From assembly GCA_963768085.1 (NCBI GenBank), contig CAVYGO010000001.1, positions 193,267 to 257,266 on the forward strand: DNA of 64,000 nt, written 5' to 3'. This DNA is from Pukyongia sp963768085. GTDB lineage: Bacteria; Bacteroidota; Bacteroidia; Flavobacteriales; Flavobacteriaceae. Below the pieces are notes generated by a model. It was not told where the DNA came from and made no database searches. It saw only the letters and a program-made list of their open reading frames with translations. The translations under genes were made by a program, and so were the position numbers. Below, in pieces: positions 26,778 through 36,221 of this stretch; the first letter of the stretch is position 1, and every line of letters starts with the position of its first letter.

Positions 26778-27597
26778 TTATTTGCTTGTTGGTTCTTCCG
26801 TCGACAATCGTTCATCGATATCCGCCAGTATGGATTGTGCGTCTTCGGATAAATCACTGTCTTCGTAATACTTTTTAAAACTACTATAATATCCTTTAGC
26901 CTCTTCCAGCCTCTCTTTTATAAGAGAAGGAAGGCTCCTAAGGGCTAATTTATAGGCCGCTTCGAATCTACCGTAAAAGGCTTCTTTCCTGAAGAGAAGC
27001 TCCGGGATGATCTGTTATGAAATTATCAAAAGCTTCGATAGCTGCCTTATAATCTTCAATATTGAGGTATTGATTTGCAACTTCGAAATCTTTTTTCTCC
27101 AGTTTCCTTCTTAATTCGAGGACCAGGCCATTTGCCTCCTTACGAAATTCTGAATTAGGATATTTATTGATATAACTCTGAAGGCGTTCCAGCCCTTTGC
27201 CGGTATCCTTTTGATCTAGCGAATATCGCGGAGAAAGCTCGTAATAACTCTTAGCCGATTTATACGCCGCCACTTCTATGCTGTCGCTATCAGGATAAGC
27301 AGTCTCGAAACGCTCAAACTGATACCCTGCCAGGTAAAAGTCTTCCATATTGTAGAATGTATTCGCGTACATGTACATAAGTTTTTCAGCCTGAGGTTTT
27401 CCCCGGTACACGGGAACGATCTGTTCCATGAGTTTCAATGCCTTCTTATATTTTCCCTTGGAATATAAAGAGTCTGCAAACACAAATTTCCTGGCTGCAT
27501 CATCTGCCTTAAGTACTCTTTGATACTCGCTGCAGGAGTTAAAAAGAAGTGCCGTTAGCAGCGCTAAAAGACTCGTTCTGATCAATTTATAAAACAT
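26778..27597 (-). CDS. bamD: Outer membrane protein assembly factor BamD (one apparent 1-bp insertion)
   Basis: A lipoprotein: signal sequence then lipobox LLFNSC near residue 22. TPR-like repeats follow. Positioned on the periplasmic side of the outer membrane, BamD works with BamA to insert beta-barrel proteins and is essential in characterised bacteria. The open frame from 27597 stops early at 26968 (209 codons, ending SLQERSLLR). In the next frame the sequence continues smoothly as EAFYGRFEAAYKLAL to a TAA at 26778-26780. One extra base around 26990-26999 accounts for the break, and the repaired protein is 272 residues, the expected length. Confidence 0.88.
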
Positions 27598-27601
27598 CGT
27601 G

Positions 27602-27631
27602 CAAAAATAGTGAAATTAAGCTGATTACAAA
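27602..27631 (-). promoter_or_regulatory. Promoter of the bamD operon, leaderless geometry
   Basis: Minus strand TTTG (27631-27628), 18 bases, then TATTTTTG (27609-27602). Both elements fit the Bacteroidota consensus. The -7 box ends four bases before the bamD ATG. Confidence 0.65.
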
Positions 27632-27715
27632 AACTTATTATCAGGCTAAAATATTGCCCTTCAGGGGATATTCAGTAGGGTTTTCGATACAATTAACATT
27701 TGAAATCAAATCCCA

Positions 27716-28594
27716 CTAAGAAATTTGCGTTACAAAGTCATTTATTCTAGCCCTCAGTGAGCTGCTGGCGCTCACCAGTGGCAACCTCACATAATCCTCA
27801 CAAATACCAAGCGCCTTGAAAACGGTTTTAATACCGGCTGGATTGCCTTCAGCAAAAATATAATCAATTCCAGGGGCGATTTTGTAGTGAATCTTAAAAG
27901 CTTCGGAAGCATTACCGTCAAGACCTAATCGCACCATCTCTGAAAATTGCTTCGGAAATCCTTCCCCAATCACCGAGATCACTCCCGATCCTCCGGCCAG
28001 GATCATTGGCAATGTTACCATATCATCACCGGAAATAACCATGAAATCCTCCGCTGTGCCATCGATCATGCGCATCGCCTGAACGATATCTCCCGCAGCT
28101 TCTTTGATGGCGATAATGTTATCAAAATCCCTGGCTAAGCTCGAAACGGTTTCCGGTAATATATTACTGGCTGTTCTGCCCGGAACATTATATAATATTA
28201 TCGGTTTTGGAGACTTTCGGGCAATAGCCGCAAAATGATGATAGATTCCTTCCTGTGTAGGTTTACTGTACATGGGTGATACGGATAAAATAGCGACCAT
28301 ATCACTTAAGTCCCTGGATTCAATTTCTTCAATGACCGCCTTTGTGTTGTTCCCGCCAATACCAAGCACCATGGGTAGCCTTCCGGCATTCGCGGTTGAA
28401 ACCGTGTCTATAACCAACTGCTTTTCGGTCTTAGACAGGGTTACGCTTTCAGCGGTCGTCCCCAATAAAACCAAATAATCAATACCATTATCAATTTGAT
28501 AATTCACTACACGCTTCAACCCTTCAACATCTATCGAAAGATCTTTGTTAAACGGTGTTATCAGCGCGACTCCAGTTCCAATTAATTCTTTCAT
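27716..28594 (-). CDS. dapA: 4-hydroxy-tetrahydrodipicolinate synthase
   Basis: 292 residues, normal length. TIM-barrel enzyme with substrate loop GTTAES (45-50), Y135 in ILYNVPGR and the Schiff-base lysine K164 in IIAIKEAAGD. It condenses pyruvate with aspartate semialdehyde, the first step specific to diaminopimelate and lysine synthesis. The start overlaps the end of the DUF6913 gene by four bases. dapF, later in the pathway, is at 46630. Confidence 0.95.
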   Translation of the reverse strand: MKELIGTGVALITPFNKDLSIDVEGLKRVVNYQIDNGIDYLVLLGTTAESVTLSKTEKQLVIDTVSTANAGRLPMVLGIGGNNTKAVIEEIESRDLSDMVAILSVSPMYSKPTQEGIYHHFAAIARKSPKPIILYNVPGRTASNILPETVSSLARDFDNIIAIKEAAGDIVQAMRMIDGTAEDFMVISGDDMVTLPMILAGGSGVISVIGEGFPKQFSEMVRLGLDGNASEAFKIHYKIAPGIDYIFAEGNPAGIKTVFKALGICEDYVRLPLVSASSSLRARINDFVTQIS

Positions 28595-29109
28595 GACATT
28601 TTACCTAAAACCGTTAGGTACTTTTTAAGTTCTGCTTTAAAACTATCTACACTTGCAGGTGCCACCGCAATGATCAAATCGAATAAGCGTTCGTCTCCTC
28701 CGGGGAAACCCACCTTAAATGCCGAATTGCTTCGAGATATCATAAGGTCCAGGAATTCGTGTTTACCACTGTAATATCCTACCAGTACATCAAATTTTCT
28801 ATCCAGGAATTCGACCGCATTCTGATTATGTATCTCTCCTTTCCAACTGAAATCCTTGTTATTAATCTGGTTCTGTCTCAAGGATGGTGTCTTTCTTTTC
28901 ACCTCCTGAAACGAAAATACTTTTACATCCTTGGGCTGCAATCCATACTCAAGCGAGAAGGAGTCGAAAACTTCAAGCGCGGGAATCAGCGCTTCGTCAA
29001 CCAAAAATCCCAACGTTATCATTTCCGTATTTATTCTGGAAATGTCGCGTTTAGTAATATTTTGATCGATGCGTTTCCTTAAAGTCCGACGTTTAATTTT
29101 TTCAAACAT
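28591..29109 (-). CDS. DUF6913 family protein
   Basis: 172 residues, no signal peptide and no membrane helix. It matches the small Bacteroidota family now called DUF6913, which commonly lies between ligA and dapA as here. Features are a basic N-terminus (KIKRRTLRKRI) and conserved FKVGFPGGDERLFDLIIAV. Function unknown. A -7 box lies 20 bases before its ATG. It is translationally coupled to dapA. Confidence 0.8.
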   Translation of the reverse strand: MFEKIKRRTLRKRIDQNITKRDISRINTEMITLGFLVDEALIPALEVFDSFSLEYGLQPKDVKVFSFQEVKRKTPSLRQNQINNKDFSWKGEIHNQNAVEFLDRKFDVLVGYYSGKHEFLDLMISRSNSAFKVGFPGGDERLFDLIIAVAPASVDSFKAELKKYLTVLGKMS

Positions 29110-29129
29110 ACAAGCAATCTCATGTCATA

Positions 29130-29137
29130 CAAAAGTA
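29130..29137 (-). promoter_or_regulatory. -7 box (TACTTTTG) before DUF6913-dapA
   Basis: Plus-strand CAAAAGTA, 20 bases before the ATG at 29109. No matching -33 element. Confidence 0.4.
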
Positions 29138-29166
29138 CAGCTTAAACATGTATTATTTTGATAAGC

Positions 29167-31161
29167 TCACGAAATCATTTTGAGAAAATATTCTTCAGTG
29201 ATGATGGGAATTCCCAGGCTTTCTGCCTTGGTTCTCTTACTTGGCCCCATATTCTCTCCCGCGACCACAAAACTGGTCTTCCCCGATATACTACCCGATA
29301 CTTTGCCTCCATTGTCCTCGATGAGTTTTTTAAGTTCCGTTCGCGACACCTGAGCAAAAACGCCGGATACAACAAAGGAATTACCTTGTAGTTTGTCTGT
29401 CTGATTCGCTAATTTCTCGGCAGATATCTTCAGTTGAACCCCATAATTATTTAACCGATGAATGATGGTTTTATTTTCTTCGGAAGCAAAAAAGGCAATT
29501 ACACTCTCTGCGATGCGCGCTCCAATCTCGTCTACATTAACGAGCATTTCTGCCGAGGCATCCATTAATGCATCGATGGATTTATAGTGTTTTGCCAGTT
29601 TCCTGGCAACTGTCTCACCCACATAACGTATTCCTAAAGCAAATAAGACCCGTTCAAACGGAATTTGTTTTGACGCCTCGATCCCGTTCACAAGGTTCTC
29701 AGCACTTTTTTCTGCCATTCGCTCCAACGGAATTACCTGTTCTACAGTTAAGTCATATAAGTCAGCATAATTTTTTATTAAATCATTGGTCACTAAAAGG
29801 GCAACCGTTTCTCCACCCAGACCTTCAATATCCATGGCCTTTCGTGAAATGAAATGCTGGATCCTACCAATTATCTGTGGTGGACATCCATCCGTATTAG
29901 GACAATAATGCTGGGCTTCACCTTCTTTTCGCTCCAAAGGAGTATCGCATTCCGGGCAATTTTCTATATAATGCGTTGGTATACTGGACGCAATTCGTTT
30001 GCTCTTATCAACAGCGGTGATCTTTGGAATGATCTCTCCACCTTTCTCTACGAATACAGTATCACGTTCCCTGACATCGAGCTTGGCGATCTGATCGGCA
30101 TTATGGAGGGAAGCACGTTTAACCACAGTCCCGGCAAGTTCGACTGGCTCCAGATTGGCAACTGGAGTTATTGCGCCTGTACGACCTACCTGGTAAGTGA
30201 TCTTATTAAGCACCGTAACAGCCGATTCTGCTTTAAATTTATAGGCCATGGCCCATCGTGGCGATTTAGCCGTGTATCCCATCTCCTCCTGTTGCTGCAG
30301 GTTATTTACTTTAATAACAACGCCATCTGTTTCATAAGGCAAGTCATGGCGATGAACATCCCAATAATTTATAAATTCCAAAACCTCATCTATATTATTA
30401 CAGAGTTTTGCCACCTCCGGGACTTTAAAACCCCAATCACGCGCTTTTTGTAGACCCTCAAATTGAGTGGTAATTGGCAGTCGGTTTGCCTTTAAGCTGT
30501 ACAGCAAACACTCCAGAGGGCGCCTGGCTACTTCACTACTGTCCTGTAGTTTTAAACTTCCTGAAGCTGTGTTCCTGGGATTCCGATAGGGTTCTTCCCC
30601 AATATCGATCCGTTCCAGGTTCATATTCTTGAAACCTTCGAAGGGTAAAACAATCTCGCCCCTTATTTCAAACTTATCGGGATAATCACCCTTCAGCTGA
30701 AGTGGTACCGATTTAATGGTCTTAACATTGTTTGTTACATCATCACCCTGGAATCCGTCACCACGGGTCACAGCCCGAACCAACTTCCCGTTTTCATAAG
30801 ATAGACTTATGGAGGCCCCATCATATTTAAGTTCGCATGTATATTGAATGTCGCCATCCACCAATTTTCGGATGCGGTTCTCCCAATCCAGCAGATCATC
30901 TTTGGAATAAGAGTTATCCAGAGAATACATTCTGAACTCATGGGTCGCTGTATTGAAATTCTTAGTGATCTCACCCCCAACCCGAACCGTAGGCGAATTT
31001 GGGTCGTGGAACTCGGGATGTGCAGCTTCCAGAGCTTGAAGTTGACTCAGTTTCTGATCGAATTCGTAATCTGAAATTACTGGTTCGTCCAGTACATAGT
31101 ACTTATAATTATGTTGACGGAGTTCTTCGCGAAGTTGTAAAATCTGCTGTTCCGGATTCAT
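29167..31161 (-). CDS. ligA: NAD-dependent DNA ligase
   Basis: 664 residues. The adenylation lysine is K112 in CELKYDGAS. OB fold, a four-cysteine zinc finger (CPECDTPL..HYCPNTDGCP), helix-hairpin-helix repeats (LGIRYVGETVA, VDEIGARIAESV) and a C-terminal BRCT domain (about 590-664) follow in the normal order. It seals nicks during replication and repair using NAD+. Its -7 box lies five bases before the ATG. Confidence 0.97.
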   Translation of the reverse strand: MNPEQQILQLREELRQHNYKYYVLDEPVISDYEFDQKLSQLQALEAAHPEFHDPNSPTVRVGGEITKNFNTATHEFRMYSLDNSYSKDDLLDWENRIRKLVDGDIQYTCELKYDGASISLSYENGKLVRAVTRGDGFQGDDVTNNVKTIKSVPLQLKGDYPDKFEIRGEIVLPFEGFKNMNLERIDIGEEPYRNPRNTASGSLKLQDSSEVARRPLECLLYSLKANRLPITTQFEGLQKARDWGFKVPEVAKLCNNIDEVLEFINYWDVHRHDLPYETDGVVIKVNNLQQQEEMGYTAKSPRWAMAYKFKAESAVTVLNKITYQVGRTGAITPVANLEPVELAGTVVKRASLHNADQIAKLDVRERDTVFVEKGGEIIPKITAVDKSKRIASSIPTHYIENCPECDTPLERKEGEAQHYCPNTDGCPPQIIGRIQHFISRKAMDIEGLGGETVALLVTNDLIKNYADLYDLTVEQVIPLERMAEKSAENLVNGIEASKQIPFERVLFALGIRYVGETVARKLAKHYKSIDALMDASAEMLVNVDEIGARIAESVIAFFASEENKTIIHRLNNYGVQLKISAEKLANQTDKLQGNSFVVSGVFAQVSRTELKKLIEDNGGKVSGSISGKTSFVVAGENMGPSKRTKAESLGIPIITEEYFLKMIS

Positions 31162-31166
31162 GTGAA

Positions 31167-31174
31167 CAAATATA
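31167..31174 (-). promoter_or_regulatory. -7 box (TATATTTG) of ligA, leaderless geometry
   Basis: Plus-strand CAAATATA, ending five bases before the ATG at 31161. A CAAA at 31188 (TTTG on the minus strand) is only 13 bases further, short of the usual spacing. Confidence 0.5.
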
Positions 31175-31223
31175 GAAATTGAATTTGCAAACTCTCATAA
31201 TTTTAAAAATTAGTGCATAAAAA

Positions 31224-31245
31224 AACCGCTCCTTTCGGAGCGGTT
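31224..31245 (-). terminator. Terminator of the 31266 T9SS cargo gene
   Basis: 9-bp stem AACCGCTCC / GGAGCGGTT with loop TTTC, followed on the minus strand by a U-run. Confidence 0.9.
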
Positions 31246-31265
31246 CAATAATTAAAGAGGATATA

Positions 31266-33881
31266 CTATTTTTTGACAAATCGCTTAGTTACAGCTAATT
31301 TTCCCGTTACAAATCTCATGAAATAAATTCCTGCAGCATATTCGGATACATCAATACTCAAGGCATCACTTCCCACTTTCATGGATTGAACCAATACTCC
31401 TGTCGAAGAGAATATCATGATCTCATCGTAGCTACCATCAAGAATCTCAATGTTCAGGACGGAATTAGCCGGATTGGGATATAGTCTTACATTTTCACTA
31501 TTGGCCAATTGCTGGGCCCGAATAGCCTCCGGAGCTCGCGTTATACCATCATTCGGAACGATTGGCGCTAGTGTACCATCGCCATTAATTATAACCTGGT
31601 CAAACCATATCTGATCGTTATTCGCACTGGCATCACATCGAATACGGAATCTGTTGTTCGCATTGAAATTATAAGTTCCCGAATCCAATACGATGGTATC
31701 GGTAAAGAAACTTCCATTACTGAAGTCTGTTCCACTTGCATAGTCTCCTATAACCTGATAAGACGATCCGTTATAGAATTCAACGAAGAAATTCTCTCCA
31801 TTCTCCATGCTGTTTGCATAGGTATGAAATTCAATACTCACCTGAGAATTCCCTGAAAGGTCCAGCGTAGGTGAAACCGCATTCGAAGTGTTTGAATTAT
31901 CGCGTAATCGAATGGAATAGGTACCCTCAAAAGAGTTTGAAGATGCTTGTCTCGCACAGTCATTTCCTCCATCGATCCACCCCTCAAGTCCGGTCTCGAA
32001 ATAATAGGCAGCAATTTCTCCGTTACCTCCACCTCCTTCTAAAGTAGTAAAAGAAGTAGAAGCACTACCTGATACATTACCGGCAGCATCTTCCGCATTT
32101 ACAGAAGCATTATAGGTAGTAAGTGGAGAAAGGCCGGTAACATTAAATGTAGTTGTGGTTGAAGTTCCAACCACATTGCCATCTATGGATATATTATAAT
32201 GATCCACGCCTACATTATCTGTCGAAGCATTCCAGGTTAGTGTTGCGCCACTGGATGTTTCATTACTGGCAATGAGATTCGTAGGATCGGTTGGGGCTTC
32301 CGTATCGGGCGGAGTCACCTGTACAGTGAATTTTCCAACCACACCTCTTCGGGAACCGTTCATATATTCATTGATGAACCAGAAAGATGTATCGTCAGAC
32401 GGATCTACATCGATCTTACTGTAGTCACCATAACGTGTCCCGGGGATCTTAGCATTTCCATTGGCGATAAGTCCTTCTGCAGCGGTCATCACTCCCAATG
32501 GATCGGAACTTGACCTACCAGTGAAATACGAACTTATATAGACTGTGCTCGAAGTATTGGGTCCGGACATGGATGTATACCCCATACCGATATTCCCACT
32601 ACCATCCATGGCTAAACTTGCGTTCCATGCATGTCTTCCATCCGGTGCCGTATACGTTCCTTCCTGGTATAAAGACCAGGGTTGATTATCACCGCTCTGG
32701 CGGAATTCATACCAGCGAACTGCTGCTAATTCCCCGGATGAGGCATCTGCATCAACGACAAAATTGAATACTGCTGAATTATGATTAGTAAATTTTCGAA
32801 ATTGAGCCTGGTTCATGATTGTGGCCTGCAACGCATCCACATTTATCGGTCTACCATTGCCCGGTTGTCTTAAATTTGAAAAACTTCCATTATCGAAGAC
32901 ACTAATAAAGGGTGTAGTGGAAATCTCCTGCGCAGCCGAAACTGTTGAGCTACCGGGACTGGCCCAGTTCACATCGATGGTCCATAATTTAATATGATCA
33001 TTCGCTACGCCGTTCCAGGCATCGTCCTGAAGATAAACCACTGTGGCTCCACCTGCCGCTGGCAGATTGGCGTCGGTAACATTAAGTACCTGTGGACTAT
33101 AAAAACCCGAGGTTTGAATGCCCGGTAAATTAAATCCAATGATCTGAGCTGAAGGGTTTCCGTTTAGCATGGCCGAACGTTCCATAGCCCAAACCCTGTT
33201 GGTTGAACTTGTATTATCTGTAAGATAATAACCGTCGCTCCAAACGGATAGTTTCTGATAATCATTTATAGAAGAAATATTGTAAACGTACCATCCGGAA
33301 GTAACCGGGTTTGGTCCATCGGATACTGCAATTTGAGCACCGTTTCCAAGAAAGGATAGGACCCAACGATCAGCAGTATTATCATAAGATACGGTAAGGT
33401 CACAACATCCACCACTAGGGAAAATGGCCGGATTGGGCGCGGTTTGAGGGACTAGGGTGTTCCCGGATTTATCAAAAATTGTAAAACCTGTATTGTACAC
33501 TACGAACACGTGGTTAGGCCCAATTGCCAATGAAGGATCTGTAGGTTGTGATCCGGATGCATACGCGTCGAAGACCAGGCTGGCCGGAGCCATTCGTAAG
33601 CTTTGTTCAAGTTCGTGTCTGTTGCGCACGTAATAATCGTCTTCTGTTTGCGGATCCTTACCAGTAACGATCTGGTTCTCCAGGGATCTTTTGTCTTTCG
33701 CTTCCTTTACGGAGTTATCAGAAGGAATCCAGTCGTGTGGCCTGGATGCCAGTGAAGTCACATACTCCATGGATGTTACAGCACCCACGAAATTTGGTTT
33801 TTGTTCAACATTTACCTGTCCCACAACCGGAACAGAAAATGTAATGATGGTTAAAAATAGAAATAGAAATTTTGTTTTCAT
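31266..33881 (-). CDS. Secreted T9SS type A sorting-domain protein with fibronectin III domain
   Basis: 871 residues. Signal peptide (MKTKFLFLFLTIITFSVPVVG), then a large beta-rich region (about 90-525) with DPSLAIGPNHVFVVYN and GRYGDYSKIDVDP-like segments, possibly a propeller. One fibronectin type III domain is at about 535-625 (APTDPTNLIASNETSSG), a carbohydrate-binding or MAM-like beta sandwich at about 630-770 (YYFETGLEGW..IWFDQVIING), and a T9SS tail from about 795 (RLYPNPANSVLNIEI..KRFVKK). It should be delivered to the cell surface or released. Ligand and activity are unknown. Confidence 0.83.
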   Translation of the reverse strand: MKTKFLFLFLTIITFSVPVVGQVNVEQKPNFVGAVTSMEYVTSLASRPHDWIPSDNSVKEAKDKRSLENQIVTGKDPQTEDDYYVRNRHELEQSLRMAPASLVFDAYASGSQPTDPSLAIGPNHVFVVYNTGFTIFDKSGNTLVPQTAPNPAIFPSGGCCDLTVSYDNTADRWVLSFLGNGAQIAVSDGPNPVTSGWYVYNISSINDYQKLSVWSDGYYLTDNTSSTNRVWAMERSAMLNGNPSAQIIGFNLPGIQTSGFYSPQVLNVTDANLPAAGGATVVYLQDDAWNGVANDHIKLWTIDVNWASPGSSTVSAAQEISTTPFISVFDNGSFSNLRQPGNGRPINVDALQATIMNQAQFRKFTNHNSAVFNFVVDADASSGELAAVRWYEFRQSGDNQPWSLYQEGTYTAPDGRHAWNASLAMDGSGNIGMGYTSMSGPNTSSTVYISSYFTGRSSSDPLGVMTAAEGLIANGNAKIPGTRYGDYSKIDVDPSDDTSFWFINEYMNGSRRGVVGKFTVQVTPPDTEAPTDPTNLIASNETSSGATLTWNASTDNVGVDHYNISIDGNVVGTSTTTTFNVTGLSPLTTYNASVNAEDAAGNVSGSASTSFTTLEGGGGNGEIAAYYFETGLEGWIDGGNDCARQASSNSFEGTYSIRLRDNSNTSNAVSPTLDLSGNSQVSIEFHTYANSMENGENFFVEFYNGSSYQVIGDYASGTDFSNGSFFTDTIVLDSGTYNFNANNRFRIRCDASANNDQIWFDQVIINGDGTLAPIVPNDGITRAPEAIRAQQLANSENVRLYPNPANSVLNIEILDGSYDEIMIFSSTGVLVQSMKVGSDALSIDVSEYAAGIYFMRFVTGKLAVTKRFVKK

Positions 33882-33913
33882 GTTTACGTCAGATTTATTA
33901 ATAATTCTCTAAT

Positions 33914-33939
33914 GTAGGAAAAAATAAATATTTTCCTAC
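33914..33939. repeat. Inverted repeat upstream of the 33881 cargo gene
   Basis: GTAGGAAAA / TTTTCCTAC with an 8-base A/T spacer, 33 bases before the ATG at 33881. It could be an operator or a leader hairpin. It abuts the terminator at 33940. Confidence 0.5.
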
Positions 33940-33974
33940 AAATAAGAGAACTCATTTGATGAGTTCTCTTATTT
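33940..33974. terminator. Terminator downstream of the aquaporin gene
   Basis: Perfect 16-bp stem AAATAAGAGAACTCAT / ATGAGTTCTCTTATTT, loop TTG. It lies directly after the aquaporin stop on the minus strand. Confidence 0.8.
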
Positions 33975-33984
33975 AGATATAATA

Positions 33985-34686
33985 CTAATCGTCCACAAAT
34001 AATTTGCGCACAAGTGCTGCAAAAATTCCACCTGCAATCGGCGCTACGATAAAGAGCCATAATTGTTGCAGCGCCATTCCACCGGCAAATAAAGCAGGTC
34101 CAAGGCTACGGGCAGGATTCACTGAAGTTCCGGTTATAGGTATTACTACCAGGTGTATTAAAGTAAGTGACAGACCTATTGCTAATCCTGCCATCATTGG
34201 CGAAGCATTTTTGGCGGTTGTCCCAAAAATGACCATCAGGAATAGGAAGGTAAATACAAATTCGGCGATAAGGGCTGAAGTCATATTATATTCTCCCAGG
34301 TAGCCTTCTCCCCAGCCATTGCTTCCAAGACCCCATTCTGGCATTTCGAAGCCTGCTCCACCACAAAGGAGCATATATAAAAGTGCAGCGGCAGCGACCG
34401 CTCCTATACATTGGGAAATTACGTAACCTATGGTGTCTTTCATAGACAACTTGCCCGCTACCAGCATGGCAATTGAAATGGCAGGATTGATATGGCATCC
34501 TGAAATTGGCCCGATGGTATAGGCCATAACAAGAACTGCCAGACCAAAGGCGAGCGAGATTCCTAATAATCCGATACCGTCAGGCCCGGTCTGTGAAATT
34601 CCGGCAACAGTAGCGGCACCACATCCAAACAGCACCAAAGCGAAGGTTCCAAGCCCTTCAGCAAAAAACTTTTTTGTAGAACTCAT
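33985..34686 (-). CDS. Aquaporin (MIP family channel)
   Basis: 233 residues, six transmembrane helices. Both pore NPA motifs are present: N67-P68-A69 in CHINPAIS and N190-P191-A192 in TSVNPARS, with R193 of the selectivity filter. The overall form is closest to water-selective AqpZ-type channels, but glycerol transport cannot be excluded. It is a single gene with a hairpin just before its start codon and a perfect hairpin terminator after it. Confidence 0.93.
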   Translation of the reverse strand: MSSTKKFFAEGLGTFALVLFGCGAATVAGISQTGPDGIGLLGISLAFGLAVLVMAYTIGPISGCHINPAISIAMLVAGKLSMKDTIGYVISQCIGAVAAAALLYMLLCGGAGFEMPEWGLGSNGWGEGYLGEYNMTSALIAEFVFTFLFLMVIFGTTAKNASPMMAGLAIGLSLTLIHLVVIPITGTSVNPARSLGPALFAGGMALQQLWLFIVAPIAGGIFAALVRKLFVDD

Positions 34687-34689
34687 AAT

Positions 34690-34733
34690 TGAAATTTAAT
34701 GGTTATTGGTTCAATGTAGCCAATTAAATTTCA
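34690..34733. promoter_or_regulatory. Hairpin or operator in the aquaporin leader
   Basis: Perfect 10-bp arms TGAAATTTAA / TTAAATTTCA with a further inner ATTGG / CCAA pairing. The near arm ends only a few bases before the ATG at 34686, so in RNA it would cover the start region; in DNA it could be a dimer binding site. Confidence 0.4.
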
Positions 34734-34784
34734 GACTATAGAATATTGTTAAAAAAAGGATTGAAAAAGTTAATAAATTGATTC

Positions 34785-35375
34785 TTAAGCTCTTTCTTCA
34801 TTCAGCCAATGAGGAATATCAGGCGCTTTGAACTGCGTCATTTTTTCAAGCAATCTATCCACCTGGGAATCGACCAGCAGCAGTTCGTAGTTATCCATAG
34901 AAACAAATCCTTTTCGAACCATAGTCTCAAGGAGTTGAAGCAGATCATCGTAGAATCCGTTCACATTTAAAAGACCAATGGGTTTCGAATGCAGCCCCAA
35001 TTGCAACCAGGTAAGAATTTCGAACAATTCTTCCAGGGTCCCAAGTCCACCAGGAAGTGCTATAAAACCGTCACTGATCTCCTGCATTTTTAATTTCCGG
35101 TCGTGCATATTGATCGTAGTGATCAATTCGTTAAGCCCGAGGTGCACCACCTCTTTCTTTTTAAGAAACTCCGGGATGATCCCGATTACCTTTCCGTGAT
35201 TATCCAGAACTGTTTTTGCCAAGGTTCCCATTATCCCGATCTTGGCAGCGCCATAGACTAAGGTTATATTTTCTTTGGCGAAGATCTCACCCAATTCGAC
35301 TGCGGAACTCGTAATAGAGGTATCATTCCCATCACTGCTTCCACAGAACACGCATAATTTTTCAAGTTTATTCAT
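34785..35375 (-). CDS. LOG family (TIGR00730) phosphoribohydrolase-like protein
   Basis: 196 residues with the diagnostic PGGLGTLEE at 108-115 and an N-terminal CVFCGSSDGN nucleotide-binding start. Plant and bacterial relatives split cytokinin riboside monophosphates or other nucleoside 5'-monophosphates into base and ribose phosphate; the bacterial substrate is often AMP or unknown. Its start overlaps the end of prmC by eight bases, so it is the last gene of the GNAT-prmC-LOG run. Confidence 0.9.
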   Translation of the reverse strand: MNKLEKLCVFCGSSDGNDTSITSSAVELGEIFAKENITLVYGAAKIGIMGTLAKTVLDNHGKVIGIIPEFLKKKEVVHLGLNELITTINMHDRKLKMQEISDGFIALPGGLGTLEELFEILTWLQLGLHSKPIGLLNVNGFYDDLLQLLETMVRKGFVSMDNYELLLVDSQVDRLLEKMTQFKAPDIPHWLNEERA

Positions 35376-36219
35376 CCAAATTGAGTGTACATTTAATGAA
35401 TCGGTCCTTGCCTCTGAAATCCCGGCGAAGTTCTATGTCACAGAACCCATAATCTTTAAGCATAGAAACCATCTCCTTACTAAGATACTCATTAATCTCG
35501 AAGAACAGACTGCCCCCCTCTTTTAAATGGGTTTTAGCGAGCTTGGCAATATTGTGATAAAATTTAAGTGGATCCTTATCTGGTACAAATAATGCTGTTG
35601 GTGGTTCGAAGCGTAATACATTGTCGTGCATCTTTTTTTTCTCTAAATGTCGAACATAGGGAGGATTAGAAACAATAATGTCGTATTGAGAAGGAAGTTG
35701 ACTTGTAGAAAGAATGTCTGCCTCGATGAATTGAACGCTAACATTATTATCTTTTGCATTACGAACAGCTACCTCAAGGGCCCCGGTTGAAACATCCAAT
35801 GCCGAAACAACACTGTCTTTCATATGTTTAGCGAGGGTAACTGCAATACATCCGGTACCTGTCCCTATATCAAGGATTTCTGTTTTTACTGTGTTTTCCC
35901 GAATGATCCAGTCGACCAATTCTTCCGTCTCCGGACGCGGTATCAGGGTGTCTGGTGAAACGCTGAATGGCAGTCCGTAAAATTCTGTTGTACCTATTAT
36001 ATATTGAATAGGTTCCTGGTTTTTTAATCGTTCCAGTGCATTAAAGAACTTTAAGATAATTTCCGAATTTATCTCTTCGGAACCATTCAGAGAAAGTTCT
36101 AACCTCGAATACCCCAGCCAATATTCTCCAAGCATCGTAAAAAAAGAATGGTGCTCTTCGGAAGGATACCGTGCAGAAAGTTCGTTTGCAAAACGCTTCG
36201 TAAGGTCGTTTATCGTCAC
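35368..36219 (-). CDS. prmC: Peptide chain release factor N5-glutamine methyltransferase
   Basis: 283 residues, normal length. N-terminal helical domain, then a SAM domain with ILDIGTGTGCIA (about 115-126) and the catalytic NPPY at 185-188. It methylates the glutamine of the GGQ motif in RF1 and RF2, which speeds peptide release. It begins two bases after the GNAT gene and overlaps the LOG gene. prfA is not in the window. Confidence 0.95.
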   Translation of the reverse strand: MTINDLTKRFANELSARYPSEEHHSFFTMLGEYWLGYSRLELSLNGSEEINSEIILKFFNALERLKNQEPIQYIIGTTEFYGLPFSVSPDTLIPRPETEELVDWIIRENTVKTEILDIGTGTGCIAVTLAKHMKDSVVSALDVSTGALEVAVRNAKDNNVSVQFIEADILSTSQLPSQYDIIVSNPPYVRHLEKKKMHDNVLRFEPPTALFVPDKDPLKFYHNIAKLAKTHLKEGGSLFFEINEYLSKEMVSMLKDYGFCDIELRRDFRGKDRFIKCTLNLDE

Positions 36220-36221
36220 GG

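Noticed and set aside
26435..26857. Longer start for the omega subunit at 26857
   Set aside because: It would overlap the true C-terminal coding part of bamD; the ATG at 26770 matches the family and gives normal operon spacing.
29854..30453. 199-codon plus-strand ORF
   Set aside because: It lies wholly antisense to the well-supported ligA and has no recognisable protein motif.
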